Positions 1-8,489 of a DNA stretch of 64,000 nucleotides are shown here, one piece after another. The DNA comes from JBBEAM01 sp942491105. Lineage in GTDB: Bacteria > Pseudomonadota > Alphaproteobacteria > Kiloniellales > DSM-21159. The notes beneath the pieces were generated by a model, which was not told the DNA's origin, searched no databases, and was given only the letters and a program-made list of their open reading frames with translations. How positions within the stretch are numbered: position 1 is the stretch's first letter; every line of letters starts with the position of its first letter. A program made the position numbers and the translations under genes. The DNA lies in NCBI GenBank assembly GCA_942491105.1, contig CALNZX010000001.1, forward strand, positions 186,001 through 250,000, given 5' to 3'.

Positions 1-3000
1 ATAGCCAAAGCGGCACTGCGACCGCGCGAATTTCCCCCCTTGAAGGAATTTTCCAGGAGGTTGCATCCGGCGGCGGCAATGCCTCCGCGCTGCTTGAAAA
101 TAGCGGTACGGTCAGCATGATCGGCGCTGCCACCGCCCATGCCTATGGCTCCGCCAGTGCGACCGCAGGCGTGAACGGCATCGAGCAGGCGGTGCGATCT
201 ACCTCTGGCAATGCCTCCGGCACCTTGCATAACAGCGGCACGGTCCTGGCTTCGGCTCAAGCCCATGCCACGAGCCAAAACGCCAATGCTAGCGCCCGGG
301 CTGAGGCTGAAGGTCTTGTCCAGAATATATTCTCTACCGATGGCCCTGCGACCGGCACGCTGACCAATAGCAGCAGCGAAACCGTGGAAGTGAACGCCGT
401 GGCGAATGTTGCGGCCTACACCGCCGCGAATGCCGAAGCTTCGGCGCGAGGTATTCTGCAGATCGTCCAAACCTCGAGCCAAGGTGCCAGCGCCATGCTG
501 GATAACAGCGGCACGGTGGACGTTTCGGTTGTGTCGCTGGCGGACAGCATCAATAGCACGGCTTCCGCCAATGCCTCCGGTTCGGGCGTTTTGCAGATTG
601 TTTCTCCTTTCGGCGCGGCGGAAGGCACGCTGATCAATTCCAGCAGCGACTCCGTGAATCTTGGAGTCATCGCCGCCGCTTCCGGGCAGCTTTCCGCGAA
701 TGCCGAAGGCGCCGGCGTCGGCATGAGGCAGGTCGTCGACTCCGTTTCAGGTAACGCGACCGGCACGGTCAGCAATAGCGGTACGGTCCGCGTCACGGTC
801 AGCGCGCAGGCCAGCGGGGAAATGAGTAATGCCCACGCTGCCGCCACGGCGGAAGCGGTGGGCGTCGCACAGGAAGTCTATTCCTCGAGCGGCATCGCGA
901 CGGGAATGCTCACCAACAGCAGCAGCGATACGATCGACGTCTCGGCTCTGGCCGCCGCACTCGGTGGAAGCACCGCGGATGGTAATGCCGATGCCGATGC
1001 CGATGCCCTGGGTATCCTGCAGACCATTCTTAGCGGAAATGGCGCTGCGACCGGTACGGTGGATAACAGCGGGACGGTCTCGGTTTACTCGGCGGCTGTG
1101 GCGGAGGGCAACTCCGCGGCTGCCCGTGCGACCGCAAACGGAATTATGCAGAGTGTTGACGGCGGCGGTGCGAATAACATCGCGACGGGTACGGTCAATA
1201 ACACCAGTTCAAGCAGTGTCGATGTGACCGTGCTGGCCAGCGCCTCCGGGTCGAGCTTCGCCAACGCCTTTGCCGAGGGCTATGGGATTTCCCAGGATCT
1301 TGGCGGCGGCGGTATCGAGATCGACTTGAACGGGACGGTCAATAACAGCGGCGCCGTGAACGTCGCCGTGACCGCGCTCGCCGATAGCGCCAACGATTCG
1401 GCGCGAGCCTCTGCCGAGGGGCAGGGCGTTCTCCAGAACTTCGGGGCTGGCGGTGGCGGAAATACCTTCGCGACCGGCATGCTGAACAACAGCAGCAGCA
1501 TCGACGTGACCGTGCTGGCCAATGCCTCCGCGTTGAACTCAGCCAACGCTTCCGCCAATGGCATGGGGATCGAGCAGAACTTCGGCCTCGGCGGCGCGCT
1601 CGACATCGGCTTGAACGGCACGGTGAACAATAGCGGGTCCCTCGATCTCACCGTGATGGCCCTGGCCGATAGCGCCAGCGATTCGGCGCGGGCCACGGTC
1701 GATGCGCAGGGCATTTATCAGAATCTCGGCGCCGGCGGCGGTGGCGAGACCTCCGCGACCGGTACTATCAACAGCAGCGGCACGGTGAATCTTGACGTGC
1801 TGGCCAGTGCGTCGGCTTCGGCCACCGCCAATGCCCATGCGATGGGAGAGGGCATCGTTCAGTACTTCGGTCTCGGTGCCGCCAGCGACATCTCGATTGA
1901 CGGTACGGTGAGCAACAGCGGCACGATCGACATCGACGTGACCTCGCTGGCGATGAGCGTCAACGATGACGCGAATGCCTATGCCTATGGGATTGGCATC
2001 GACCAGAGCCTGAACGGCGGCGGGGGCGGAAACACCACCGCGACCGGTACGGTGAACAATTCCAGCGCCAGCACCATCGACGTGATGGTTCTCGCCAATG
2101 CCTCGGCCTCGAGCTTCGCTCATGCCGCCGCCGAAGCGGTGGGGATTGAGCAGGACTTCGGCACCGGTGCTCCCGGCGACATCACGATGACGGGAACGGT
2201 GACCAACAGTGGCACCTTGAATGCCATGGCGATGGCACTGGCGGAGAGCATCAATGACTCGGCGAGCGCCTCCGCCTCCTCGCAGGGTATTGCGCAGGAT
2301 ATCAGCGGCGGTGCCTCTGGCCTCCATACTTCGACGGGCACGGTGGATAATTCCGGCGCCATCGATCTCATGGTGCTGTCCAGCGCCTCTGCGTTGAACT
2401 TCGCGACGGCCCATGCCACTGCGAGAGGTATCGATCAGGACATTAGCGGCGGCGCGCCGGGTACCATGAACTTGGCGGGCACGGTGAATAATAGCGGTTC
2501 GCTGGACATCGACGTCCTGGCCCAGTCGGAGAGCCTCGAAGGTCCGGGGCTGGCCACAGCCGATGTCTTCGGTATTCGTCAGGAGATTCAGGGCGGCGTG
2601 CCCGATCTCACCCTGACGGGCATGGTCACCAATTCCAGCAGCAGCTCGATCGACATTGACGTTATGGCCAGTGTCTCGGCCTCGGGTTTTGCCAATGCCA
2701 GCGTTCTCACCAGGGGAATCGATCAGGATATCAGCGGCGGCGGCAGCAACGTCACCATGACGGGGACTGTCGACAACAGCGGCACGCTGAACGTCGGCGT
2801 CACCTCCCTGGCGGAGAGCATCAACGGCGGGGCCCAGGCTTCGGCCGATGCCATCGGTGTCCGTCAGGAGCTCCAAGGTGGCGGCACTGACATCACGGTG
2901 ACTGGCACGGTTATCAACTCGAGCAGCAGCTCGATCGATGTCCAGGTTATGGCCAGCGCTCTTGCGTCCAGCTTCGCCGGGGCCACGGTTTCCTCCATGG

Positions 3001-3300
3001 GCATCAGCCAGTTTATCAGTATCGGTGGCGGTAACGTCATCGCAGGCACCGGTACGGTGAACAATGACGGCACGTTGAACGTCAGCGGCGCGGCCTTTGC
3101 CGATAGCAGCTCGAATTCGGCGGATGCCTCTGCTCAAGTGATTGGCATCAACCAGTACGTTAGCGCCGGCGGCCCGAATGCCAGCGCCACGGCCACGGTG
3201 ACGAATTCCAGCTCCAGCTCGATCTATGTTTCGGCTCTGGCTTCCGCCTCGGGCTCAAGCTTTGCCGATGCCAACGCCACGGCCATCGGGACGCGGCAGG
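1..3300 (+). repeat. Passenger-domain tandem repeats, copy 1
   Basis: Degenerate in-frame tandem repeats with a unit of about 130-140 bp (43-47 codons). Recurring elements are NNSGT/NSSSS, then a strand of alternating hydrophobic residues, an A-S-A-x-A-x-A stretch and a G-I-x-Q-x(2) block. Long open antisense frames across this stretch are by-products of its codon bias. Confidence 0.8.
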
Positions 3301-5678
3301 AGGTCGGCGGCGGCGCCGGGATGACCGCGAACTACACCAACACCGGCGCGGTGCGTGTCGAGGCCGAGGCCATTGCGGCGAGCAGCGGCAATACCTCTTC
3401 CTTCGCCCAGGCCACAGGCTTGTTCACGACGAGCTCGAGCGGCGGCGTTCTCGACGTGCTGATCGACAGCGGCGGGACGATGAACGTCTCGGCCACGGCG
3501 ACCGGCGGGACCACGGCCCTGGCCCACGGCCTCTACGTGATGGCCCCGAGCGTCTCTGGGACCATCGCCCACACCGGCAATTCCATGGTGCACGCCAACG
3601 CGGGCGCCAGCGGCAACGCCTCGGCCTACGGCATCCTGCTGCAGACCGACCAGTTCAACGGCGTGGTCGGCAACTACGGCAACCTGCAGGTGACGGCGAC
3701 CGGCGGCAACGCCACGGCGTCCGGCATCGTGGTGCAGCGTGGCATGGGCGGCGACGTTGCCGGCAACATCGTGGTCGAGAACAACGGCTGGCTGTCCGCC
3801 GATGTTGCGATCTCGACGCTGAACGCGCCGGATGCCAGCGAGATCCGTCAGCTCGGCGGTCTGATCGAGGGCGATATCCTGCTCTCGGACACCTACGCCG
3901 ATACCTTCAACATCTTCGACGGGACGATCGAGGGCGATACCTTCGGGGTCGGCGGCGACGACACGATGAACTTCATGTCGGGGATCGATGGCCCGACGCC
4001 GGTCTACCGCGGCAACGTGGACGGCCTGATGGAGATCAACGTGCATCCGGGCTCGGCCTACTTCGACGGCAACGTCACCGATACCGGGGAGCTGAACATT
4101 CTCGACGACGGCCGTCTGATCGTCTCGGGCGACGACGCGCCGAACGGGCCCTCGCAGATCAACGTGGGGACCTTCAACCAGTCGTCGATGGGCACCCTGG
4201 CCTTCGAGGTGACGCCGACCAGCAACTCGGCGGGTCAGATCATGACCACGGGCAACGCCAATCTCGGCGGGACCATCGAGGTCGTGCCGCTGGCCGGGAT
4301 CTACTCGAACATGAGCGAGTACCACAACGTGATCGTTGCCGGCGGCAGCGTGAACGGCACCTTCGACACGGTGCAGGATACGGCGCTGCTGGATCTCGAG
4401 GCGATCTACGAGCCCGACGAGACGGTGGACCTGACCCTGACGCGGATCGCCTTCGATGCGCCGGACGGCCTGACGCGCAACCAGCGCGCCGTGGGCGGGG
4501 GTATCGAGAACTCCTACGGTCCGGGGATCGATGGAACCGACTACGGCGACATGATCGGGCTGCTGTTCGCGCTCGACATGGAGGAGTACCAGGACGCCCT
4601 GGATAAGCTGGGCGGTGCCGAGCATGCGCAGGGCCTGGCCTCTCTGATCCAGTCGCAGCGGATGTTCAGGACCTCGATCTTCGATCACCTGGGCTTCCGC
4701 CGCGGTGGCGGCGGGGACGACCAGACCGCCTGGCTGGGCCGCTTCGACTATCTGAGCGACCAGTTGGCCTCTGCGGCGAGCGACGAGGCGGGGATGTCCT
4801 CCGCGGGCGACACCCAGCAGGCCGCGGCGATGGGCAACCACCGCCGCACGCCGGGAACGGTGTCTGTGTGGGCGCGGGCCTACGGGGACTTCGGAGACCT
4901 GGACGGCGACGAGAACGCGTCCTCCTTCGACGAGGAGCAGTATGGCTTCTCGATCGGCGGCGACGTGCGTGTCGCGGAGTCGGTGCTGCTGGGTCTTGCC
5001 GGCGGCTACTCGGACACCGAGATCGACTTCGACAACGGCAACTCGCTGGACTACGACGGCTTCCAGGTCGCGCTCTACGGCAGCTTCGATCCGGGTGCCT
5101 TCTATCTGGACGGCATGGTGTCCTACGCCTGGTACGACAACGACAGCCGCCGCGACGCCTTCCCGAGCGGGACGGCCAAGGGGGACTACGACAGCGAGGT
5201 CTTCTCGGTGCAGGCCGAGGCGGGCTACGCCTTCGATCTGAACCCTGCGACGGTGACGCCGTTCCTGGGTGTGCGTTACACCGAGGCGATGACGGACTCC
5301 TTCGACGAGTCGGGAGCTGGGGCCGCCAATCTGAGCGTGGACAGCAACGACGCGGAGTCGCTGACGACGACGCTGGGTGTCGATCTCTCGGCTGAGTTCA
5401 AGGCGGGCGAGGATGTCTACATCATCCCGTCGCTGCGTCTGGGCTGGGAGCACGAGTTCGACGACAGCCACCAGTCGATCGGGGCGCATTTCGTGGGCGT
5501 TCCCTCGAGCGGCTTTACGGTGATCGGCTCGGATGTGGCCGACGACAGCGCGGTGGTTGGCGCCGGCGTGACGGTGGACATCGGCCAGACCTGGCAGCTG
5601 TTCCTGGATTACGACGGGCGTCTGAACCAGGATTACACCCAGCACGCGGTCTCCGGCGGCGTGAAGCTGTCCTGGTAG
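1..5678 (+). CDS. Giant repeat autotransporter adhesin-like protein, 5' end missing
   Basis: The reading frame is open from base 3 to the TAG ending at 5678 (about 1891 codons), so the gene begins left of the window and the signal peptide is not visible. The first ~1100 residues are imperfect repeats of about 43-47 residues, rich in Ala, Ser, Asn and Gly, built around NSG(T/S)/N-SSSS-ID-V strands followed by a G-I-x-Q segment, as expected for a beta-helical type V passenger. A non-repetitive stalk follows. The last ~275 residues form an autotransporter beta-barrel running from about WARAYGDFGD to the final KLSW, ending in an aromatic residue. The C-terminal ~740 residues differ from the second autotransporter (ending at 30697) at only about eight positions. 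The ligand or surface role is unknown. Confidence 0.9.
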   Translation, partial: SQSGTATARISPLEGIFQEVASGGGNASALLENSGTVSMIGAATAHAYGSASATAGVNGIEQAVRSTSGNASGTLHNSGTVLASAQAHATSQNANASARAEAEGLVQNIFSTDGPATGTLTNSSSETVEVNAVANVAAYTAANAEASARGILQIVQTSSQGASAMLDNSGTVDVSVVSLADSINSTASANASGSGVLQIVSPFGAAEGTLINSSSDSVNLGVIAAASGQLSANAEGAGVGMRQVVDSVSGNATGTVSNSGTVRVTVSAQASGEMSNAHAAATAEAVGVAQEVYSSSGIATGMLTNSSSDTIDVSALAAALGGSTADGNADADADALGILQTILSGNGAATGTVDNSGTVSVYSAAVAEGNSAAARATANGIMQSVDGGGANNIATGTVNNTSSSSVDVTVLASASGSSFANAFAEGYGISQDLGGGGIEIDLNGTVNNSGAVNVAVTALADSANDSARASAEGQGVLQNFGAGGGGNTFATGMLNNSSSIDVTVLANASALNSANASANGMGIEQNFGLGGALDIGLNGTVNNSGSLDLTVMALADSASDSARATVDAQGIYQNLGAGGGGETSATGTINSSGTVNLDVLASASASATANAHAMGEGIVQYFGLGAASDISIDGTVSNSGTIDIDVTSLAMSVNDDANAYAYGIGIDQSLNGGGGGNTTATGTVNNSSASTIDVMVLANASASSFAHAAAEAVGIEQDFGTGAPGDITMTGTVTNSGTLNAMAMALAESINDSASASASSQGIAQDISGGASGLHTSTGTVDNSGAIDLMVLSSASALNFATAHATARGIDQDISGGAPGTMNLAGTVNNSGSLDIDVLAQSESLEGPGLATADVFGIRQEIQGGVPDLTLTGMVTNSSSSSIDIDVMASVSASGFANASVLTRGIDQDISGGGSNVTMTGTVDNSGTLNVGVTSLAESINGGAQASADAIGVRQELQGGGTDITVTGTVINSSSSSIDVQVMASALASSFAGATVSSMGISQFISIGGGNVIAGTGTVNNDGTLNVSGAAFADSSSNSADASAQVIGINQYVSAGGPNASATATVTNSSSSSIYVSALASASGSSFADANATAIGTRQEVGGGAGMTANYTNTGAVRVEAEAIAASSGNTSSFAQATGLFTTSSSGGVLDVLIDSGGTMNVSATATGGTTALAHGLYVMAPSVSGTIAHTGNSMVHANAGASGNASAYGILLQTDQFNGVVGNYGNLQVTATGGNATASGIVVQRGMGGDVAGNIVVENNGWLSADVAISTLNAPDASEIRQLGGLIEGDILLSDTYADTFNIFDGTIEGDTFGVGGDDTMNFMSGIDGPTPVYRGNVDGLMEINVHPGSAYFDGNVTDTGELNILDDGRLIVSGDDAPNGPSQINVGTFNQSSMGTLAFEVTPTSNSAGQIMTTGNANLGGTIEVVPLAGIYSNMSEYHNVIVAGGSVNGTFDTVQDTALLDLEAIYEPDETVDLTLTRIAFDAPDGLTRNQRAVGGGIENSYGPGIDGTDYGDMIGLLFALDMEEYQDALDKLGGAEHAQGLASLIQSQRMFRTSIFDHLGFRRGGGGDDQTAWLGRFDYLSDQLASAASDEAGMSSAGDTQQAAAMGNHRRTPGTVSVWARAYGDFGDLDGDENASSFDEEQYGFSIGGDVRVAESVLLGLAGGYSDTEIDFDNGNSLDYDGFQVALYGSFDPGAFYLDGMVSYAWYDNDSRRDAFPSGTAKGDYDSEVFSVQAEAGYAFDLNPATVTPFLGVRYTEAMTDSFDESGAGAANLSVDSNDAESLTTTLGVDLSAEFKAGEDVYIIPSLRLGWEHEFDDSHQSIGAHFVGVPSSGFTVIGSDVADDSAVVGAGVTVDIGQTWQLFLDYDGRLNQDYTQHAVSGGVKLSW

Positions 5679-5766
5679 CCTGACGGGGGCGCAAGCCCGC
5701 CCACACGGGCCACAGGGCCAAGAACAGACGACGGGCGCCGCTCAACAGCGGCGCCCGTTGCTTTTT
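3454..5766 (+). repeat. Near-identical 2.3-kb direct repeat, copy 1 (partner 28473-30785)
   Basis: Base 3454 onward matches 28473 onward at a constant offset of 25019 without indels up to the stop codon. It continues through the shared terminator with a 1-nt shift. Over the last 1.3 kb of coding sequence I find only about four base differences. Both copies are in direct orientation about 25 kb apart. Confidence 0.93.
5731..5766 (+). terminator. Rho-independent terminator of first autotransporter
   Basis: A perfect 12-bp stem (acgggcgccgct, 5731-5742, with agcggcgcccgt, 5747-5758) and a CAAC loop are followed by TGC and five T. The same hairpin ends the second autotransporter at 30749. Confidence 0.9.
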
Positions 5767-5859
5767 GGCGGTTGCACAGTGGCCGTCGCGACGCGGAAGA
5801 CGCTCACGTCCGGGTGATTGGCCGTGGGCAAGCCGCGGCCGGAAGCCTACATTCCAGTC

Positions 5860-6456
5860 ATGAAGCTGCTTCGTGTGACCGCCTGGCTGTTCGTCGCCGC
5901 GCTGACCGCCGCCGCCGCCTGGCTCTGGCTAGAGCGTTGGCAGGGCAGCGCGCCGGATCAAGCGGGCGCGGCTGTGCAGGAGGACTTCGTCCTGATCAAC
6001 CAGGATGGCGCGCCCTTGCCCGCGTCCTGGTTCCAGGAAGGCCCTTTGGTCCTGTTCTTCGGCTTTACCTACTGTCCGGATATCTGCCCAACAACGCTGG
6101 CGCGGATTTCCTCCTGGCTGGAGAGCCTGGGAGGCGATGCCGATCGGCTGAAGACGGTTTTCGTCTCGATCGATCCGGCACGCGATACACCCGCGGTTCT
6201 TAAGGACTACCTGAGTCACTTCGACCCGAGGATTTCGGCCGTTACCGGGGCCGCGGAGGATCTGCGCGTCCTGGCCGACAGCTTGGGAGCGAAATTTACC
6301 ATCGCGCAGACGGGCGGCGACTACGAGGTCGCGCATTCGGCCAGTATCTATCTGCTCGATGCCCAAGGACGCTTCTATGGCAGCCTGCGCGAAGACAGCT
6401 TGCAGGAAATCGCCGTCGGGCGTTTGCGGGATTTGCTGGGTGAGGGGATGCGATGA
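5860..6456 (+). CDS. SCO1/SenC/PrrC family copper chaperone
   Basis: 198 aa. Proteins of this family deliver copper to the CuA site of cytochrome c oxidase or act as membrane-anchored thiol redox proteins. One N-terminal membrane segment (LLRVTAWLFVAALTAAAAWLWL) anchors a periplasmic thioredoxin fold. The copper/thiol motif CPDIC lies in GFTYCPDICPT, and the distal conserved His is in VAHSASIYLL. FVSIDPARDTP is the usual family block. I chose the ATG at 5860 because it begins directly at the membrane segment; an in-frame TTG at 5818 would add 14 residues of non-family sequence. No oxidase genes lie nearby. Confidence 0.9.
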   Translation: MKLLRVTAWLFVAALTAAAAWLWLERWQGSAPDQAGAAVQEDFVLINQDGAPLPASWFQEGPLVLFFGFTYCPDICPTTLARISSWLESLGGDADRLKTVFVSIDPARDTPAVLKDYLSHFDPRISAVTGAAEDLRVLADSLGAKFTIAQTGGDYEVAHSASIYLLDAQGRFYGSLREDSLQEIAVGRLRDLLGEGMR

Positions 6457-6602
6457 AGGCAGCGGATAAAGCCTTGATATCCATTGGCTTGGTGGCCGCC
6501 ACCGCTTTGCTTGGCGCGCTTTTCCTCGGCTATGGGGAGGGCGCTTTTCTTCGGCTGGCGGAGTACTACCGCTATTGCGTGGAAGCTTTCGGCAGTCTCT
6601 AG
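6453..6602 (+). CDS. 49-aa single-pass membrane peptide coupled to the SCO1 gene
   Basis: A short ORF whose ATG overlaps the SCO1 stop codon (ATGA, 6453-6456), which suggests translational coupling. The product starts MKAADKALISIGLVAATALL, has one hydrophobic helix at about residues 8-28, and ends in a short tail with the cluster YYRYC. It then reaches TAG just before a strong terminator, so the ORF fits exactly in the space available. I recognise no family. A role as a small partner of SCO1 or of the oxidase is inference from position only. Confidence 0.6.
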   Translation: MKAADKALISIGLVAATALLGALFLGYGEGAFLRLAEYYRYCVEAFGSL

Positions 6603-6610
6603 GCAAGGAA

Positions 6611-6639
6611 AAGGGCCGGTGAAAACGCCACCGGCCCTT
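6611..6639. terminator. Bidirectional terminator between convergent genes
   Basis: An 11-bp stem (aagggccggtg, 6611-6621, with caccggccctt, 6629-6639) and a 7-nt loop sit between the 49-aa gene on the plus strand and the DUF2141 gene on the minus strand. On the minus strand the stem runs into a T-rich tract complementary to ggaaaa at 6608-6613. The plus-strand T tract is short. Confidence 0.75.
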
Positions 6640-6661
6640 GGCAAGTTTAGGAGAGACGCGG

Positions 6662-7990
6662 TTAATCGAGAGCGAGCGCCATCTGATGATTGCTGTCGTT
6701 CACGGGGAAGGCGGCTTGCTCGAAGCTCGGGGTGCCGCCTGGTCCTTGTTGGACGTTGGAATAGACGATCGGCTCTTCAGGCATCCCGAGGAAGTTCGTG
6801 TTCAGAATGCCGTTGCCGTCCTGGTCGTGGATCACGGCCACGGCATAGTGACCCGGCTCGAGTCCCTCGAAGGTAACGCTGGCGCTGCCAGCCGCACCAA
6901 CGGGAACGGCCTGCTGGGCGACGGGCGCGCGCATGAAGCTCTGCTCGGAGTTGAAGAGAGTGGCAATGTACTGACCCTGATTGGGCACAGCGCCAATTAT
7001 GTTTAGCGTGATCGCAGGGCCATCGAAGATGTAGATCTCCGGCTCTTGCAGTCCTCGCTCGCCACTCCCGGCATCGGCCACGGAGGTGGATCCATCGGAA
7101 CCGCCGGAACCGTTACCGTCGCCACTACCATCTCCTCCAGCATTGTCATTGCCGCCGGTTCCACCGTCGCTGCTGCCGTTGTTTCCGCCGTCGGTTCCAC
7201 CGTTGTTTCCGCCGTCTGTACCGCCGTCGGTGCTGTCATCGGGTCCAAAGACATCGAGGCTGACGTCCAGGCCGATGCCAAAGTCGGTTTCGCTTCCCAA
7301 GCCAACGCCAATATCGGCGCCGACACCTACGCCAGTTCCACCGACGCCGACATCGGCTCCAACGCTGGCCGAGGCGCCAACGCCGCCACCGCCAACACCC
7401 GCGCCGACACCGGCACCGGCGCTTACGCCAGTTCCACCGACGCCAACATCGGCTCCAACGCCGGCCGAGGCGCCAACGCCGCCACCGCCAACACCCGCGC
7501 CGACACCGGCACCGGCGCTTGCGCCAGCGCCACCGACGCCGACATCGGCTCCGACGCCCGCTGAGGCGCCAACGCCGCTACCGCCAACACCCGCGCCAAC
7601 ACCGGCACCTGCGCTCGCGCCGGTTCCGCCGACGCCGACATCGGCTCCGACGCCGGCGCCAACTCCTGTGCCGCTCGCGCCGCTACTAGCCCCGACGCCG
7701 GCGCCAACACCGGCGCTGGCATTTCCAACATCCGCGCCGACTCCGACACCGACGCCAACGCCGTTGCTGCCAACACCGACGCTTACGCCGACACCGATGC
7801 CGCCTACGCCGACACCAACGCCAACGCCACCGCCGCCACCGCCATTTCCATCCGGGCTGCTGGCGTCACCGCCGAAGGAGAGAGCGGCAGGAAACCATTG
7901 TCCGCTCTCGGCATCGAATGCAACCAAAGGTGTGGCCAGTAAAATGCAGGTTGCTGCGGACAGGACCGTCGTTTGTAGTTTTCTATTCAT
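6662..7990 (-). CDS. Secreted DUF2141 protein with long Gly/Val repeat region
   Basis: 442 aa. The start at 7990 gives MNRKLQTTVLSAATCILLAT, a clear signal peptide, preceded by GAGGAGAG at good spacing; the longer upstream reading has neither. After the signal comes a low-complexity region of ~230 residues: (GVGVGVG)n, then SAGAGVGAGVGG-type units with intermittent ADVGVGG. A Gly/Asp/Asn linker (DGGTDGGNNGG) follows. The C-terminal ~115 residues (ITLNIIGAVPNQGQYIATLF, then GLEPGHYAVAVIHDQDGNG) match DUF2141, a beta-sandwich domain of unknown function usually exported. The protein may be an extracellular or cell-wall spacer-type protein. Repeat length is probably variable between strains. Confidence 0.8.
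   Translation of the reverse strand: MNRKLQTTVLSAATCILLATPLVAFDAESGQWFPAALSFGGDASSPDGNGGGGGGVGVGVGVGGIGVGVSVGVGSNGVGVGVGVGADVGNASAGVGAGVGASSGASGTGVGAGVGADVGVGGTGASAGAGVGAGVGGSGVGASAGVGADVGVGGAGASAGAGVGAGVGGGGVGASAGVGADVGVGGTGVSAGAGVGAGVGGGGVGASASVGADVGVGGTGVGVGADIGVGLGSETDFGIGLDVSLDVFGPDDSTDGGTDGGNNGGTDGGNNGSSDGGTGGNDNAGGDGSGDGNGSGGSDGSTSVADAGSGERGLQEPEIYIFDGPAITLNIIGAVPNQGQYIATLFNSEQSFMRAPVAQQAVPVGAAGSASVTFEGLEPGHYAVAVIHDQDGNGILNTNFLGMPEEPIVYSNVQQGPGGTPSFEQAAFPVNDSNHQMALALD
7290..7850. repeat. GC-rich minisatellite inside the DUF2141 gene
   Basis: Tandem near-repeats of 6-, 12- and about 100-bp order (for example gccaacgccgccaccgccaac and gacaccggcaccggcgct recur) encode the Gly/Val/Ala stretch on the minus strand. 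The plus strand is open in two frames here (Pro/Thr-rich and Ala/Thr-rich) only because of this composition. Confidence 0.8.
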
Positions 7991-8489
7991 TTTGCTCTCC
8001 TCTTCAAGGCTGGCTGGCCTGATGCTCTTCTCGGCATAGGCTCCGCCCAGGGCGATCCCCAGCGAATTGGGAAGCATCGCTGGCTCGCTATTCCTGAAAT
8101 CCTAGCTAGGGCGCTGTGACCTAGACGTGACAAGAGCGAGAAAATCTGAATGAACTGAGCGCGTTATGTAACGCATATCCCCAAAAAGCCCAGGAACGTT
8201 GGGGTCCTAATGGTTAATTTTGTACATTTTTGTTATCGAGCTCACGGTCCCCCAGAGGAATTTCCTACGCAATAATCATATGAAAATGCCAATTTCAGAG
8301 AACTAAGATTATGTCAATCCTGTTCCTTCTTGCGCTCGATTGGAGGCTTCCCGGGGGTTTTTCTGAAGAGAATCCGCCTTCATCGTGGCTCGGCGCCGCC
8401 TGTACCTAGGGCCCGCAGGGCGTTCATTGTCCCTGCAGGCCCGCGGAGAATGTCAATCTTAAGTAGTATGTATTGCGGCGGAATCTGGA
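7991..8489. other. Non-coding gap of about 500 bp
   Basis: This is upstream of the DUF2141 gene and downstream of the alpha/beta hydrolase gene. It is more AT-rich than its surroundings between about 8140 and 8330, which fits a promoter region for the minus-strand DUF2141 gene, but I cannot pick a convincing -35/-10 pair. A hairpin at 8409-8442 is listed separately. I find no gene or RNA in it. Confidence 0.6.
8409..8442 (-). terminator. Possible terminator hairpin of the alpha/beta hydrolase gene
   Basis: 12-bp stem (8409-8420 with 8431-8442), fully paired on the minus-strand RNA if one G-U pair is allowed, with a 10-nt loop. It lies about 50 bp downstream of the minus-strand hydrolase gene. 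No T run follows, so it may be a simple 3' stabilising hairpin. Confidence 0.4.

Noticed and set aside
7086..8039. Pro/Thr-rich 317-codon frame on the plus strand
   Set aside because: It is the complement of the Gly/Val/Ala repeats of the DUF2141 gene; the minus-strand frame has a signal peptide, ribosome site and a recognised C-terminal domain.
8251..8310. AT-rich stretch containing tgaaaatgccaat, also found in the Fur-like box at 31490
   Set aside because: Only the left half is shared; no palindromic partner is present, so I do not call a Fur site here.
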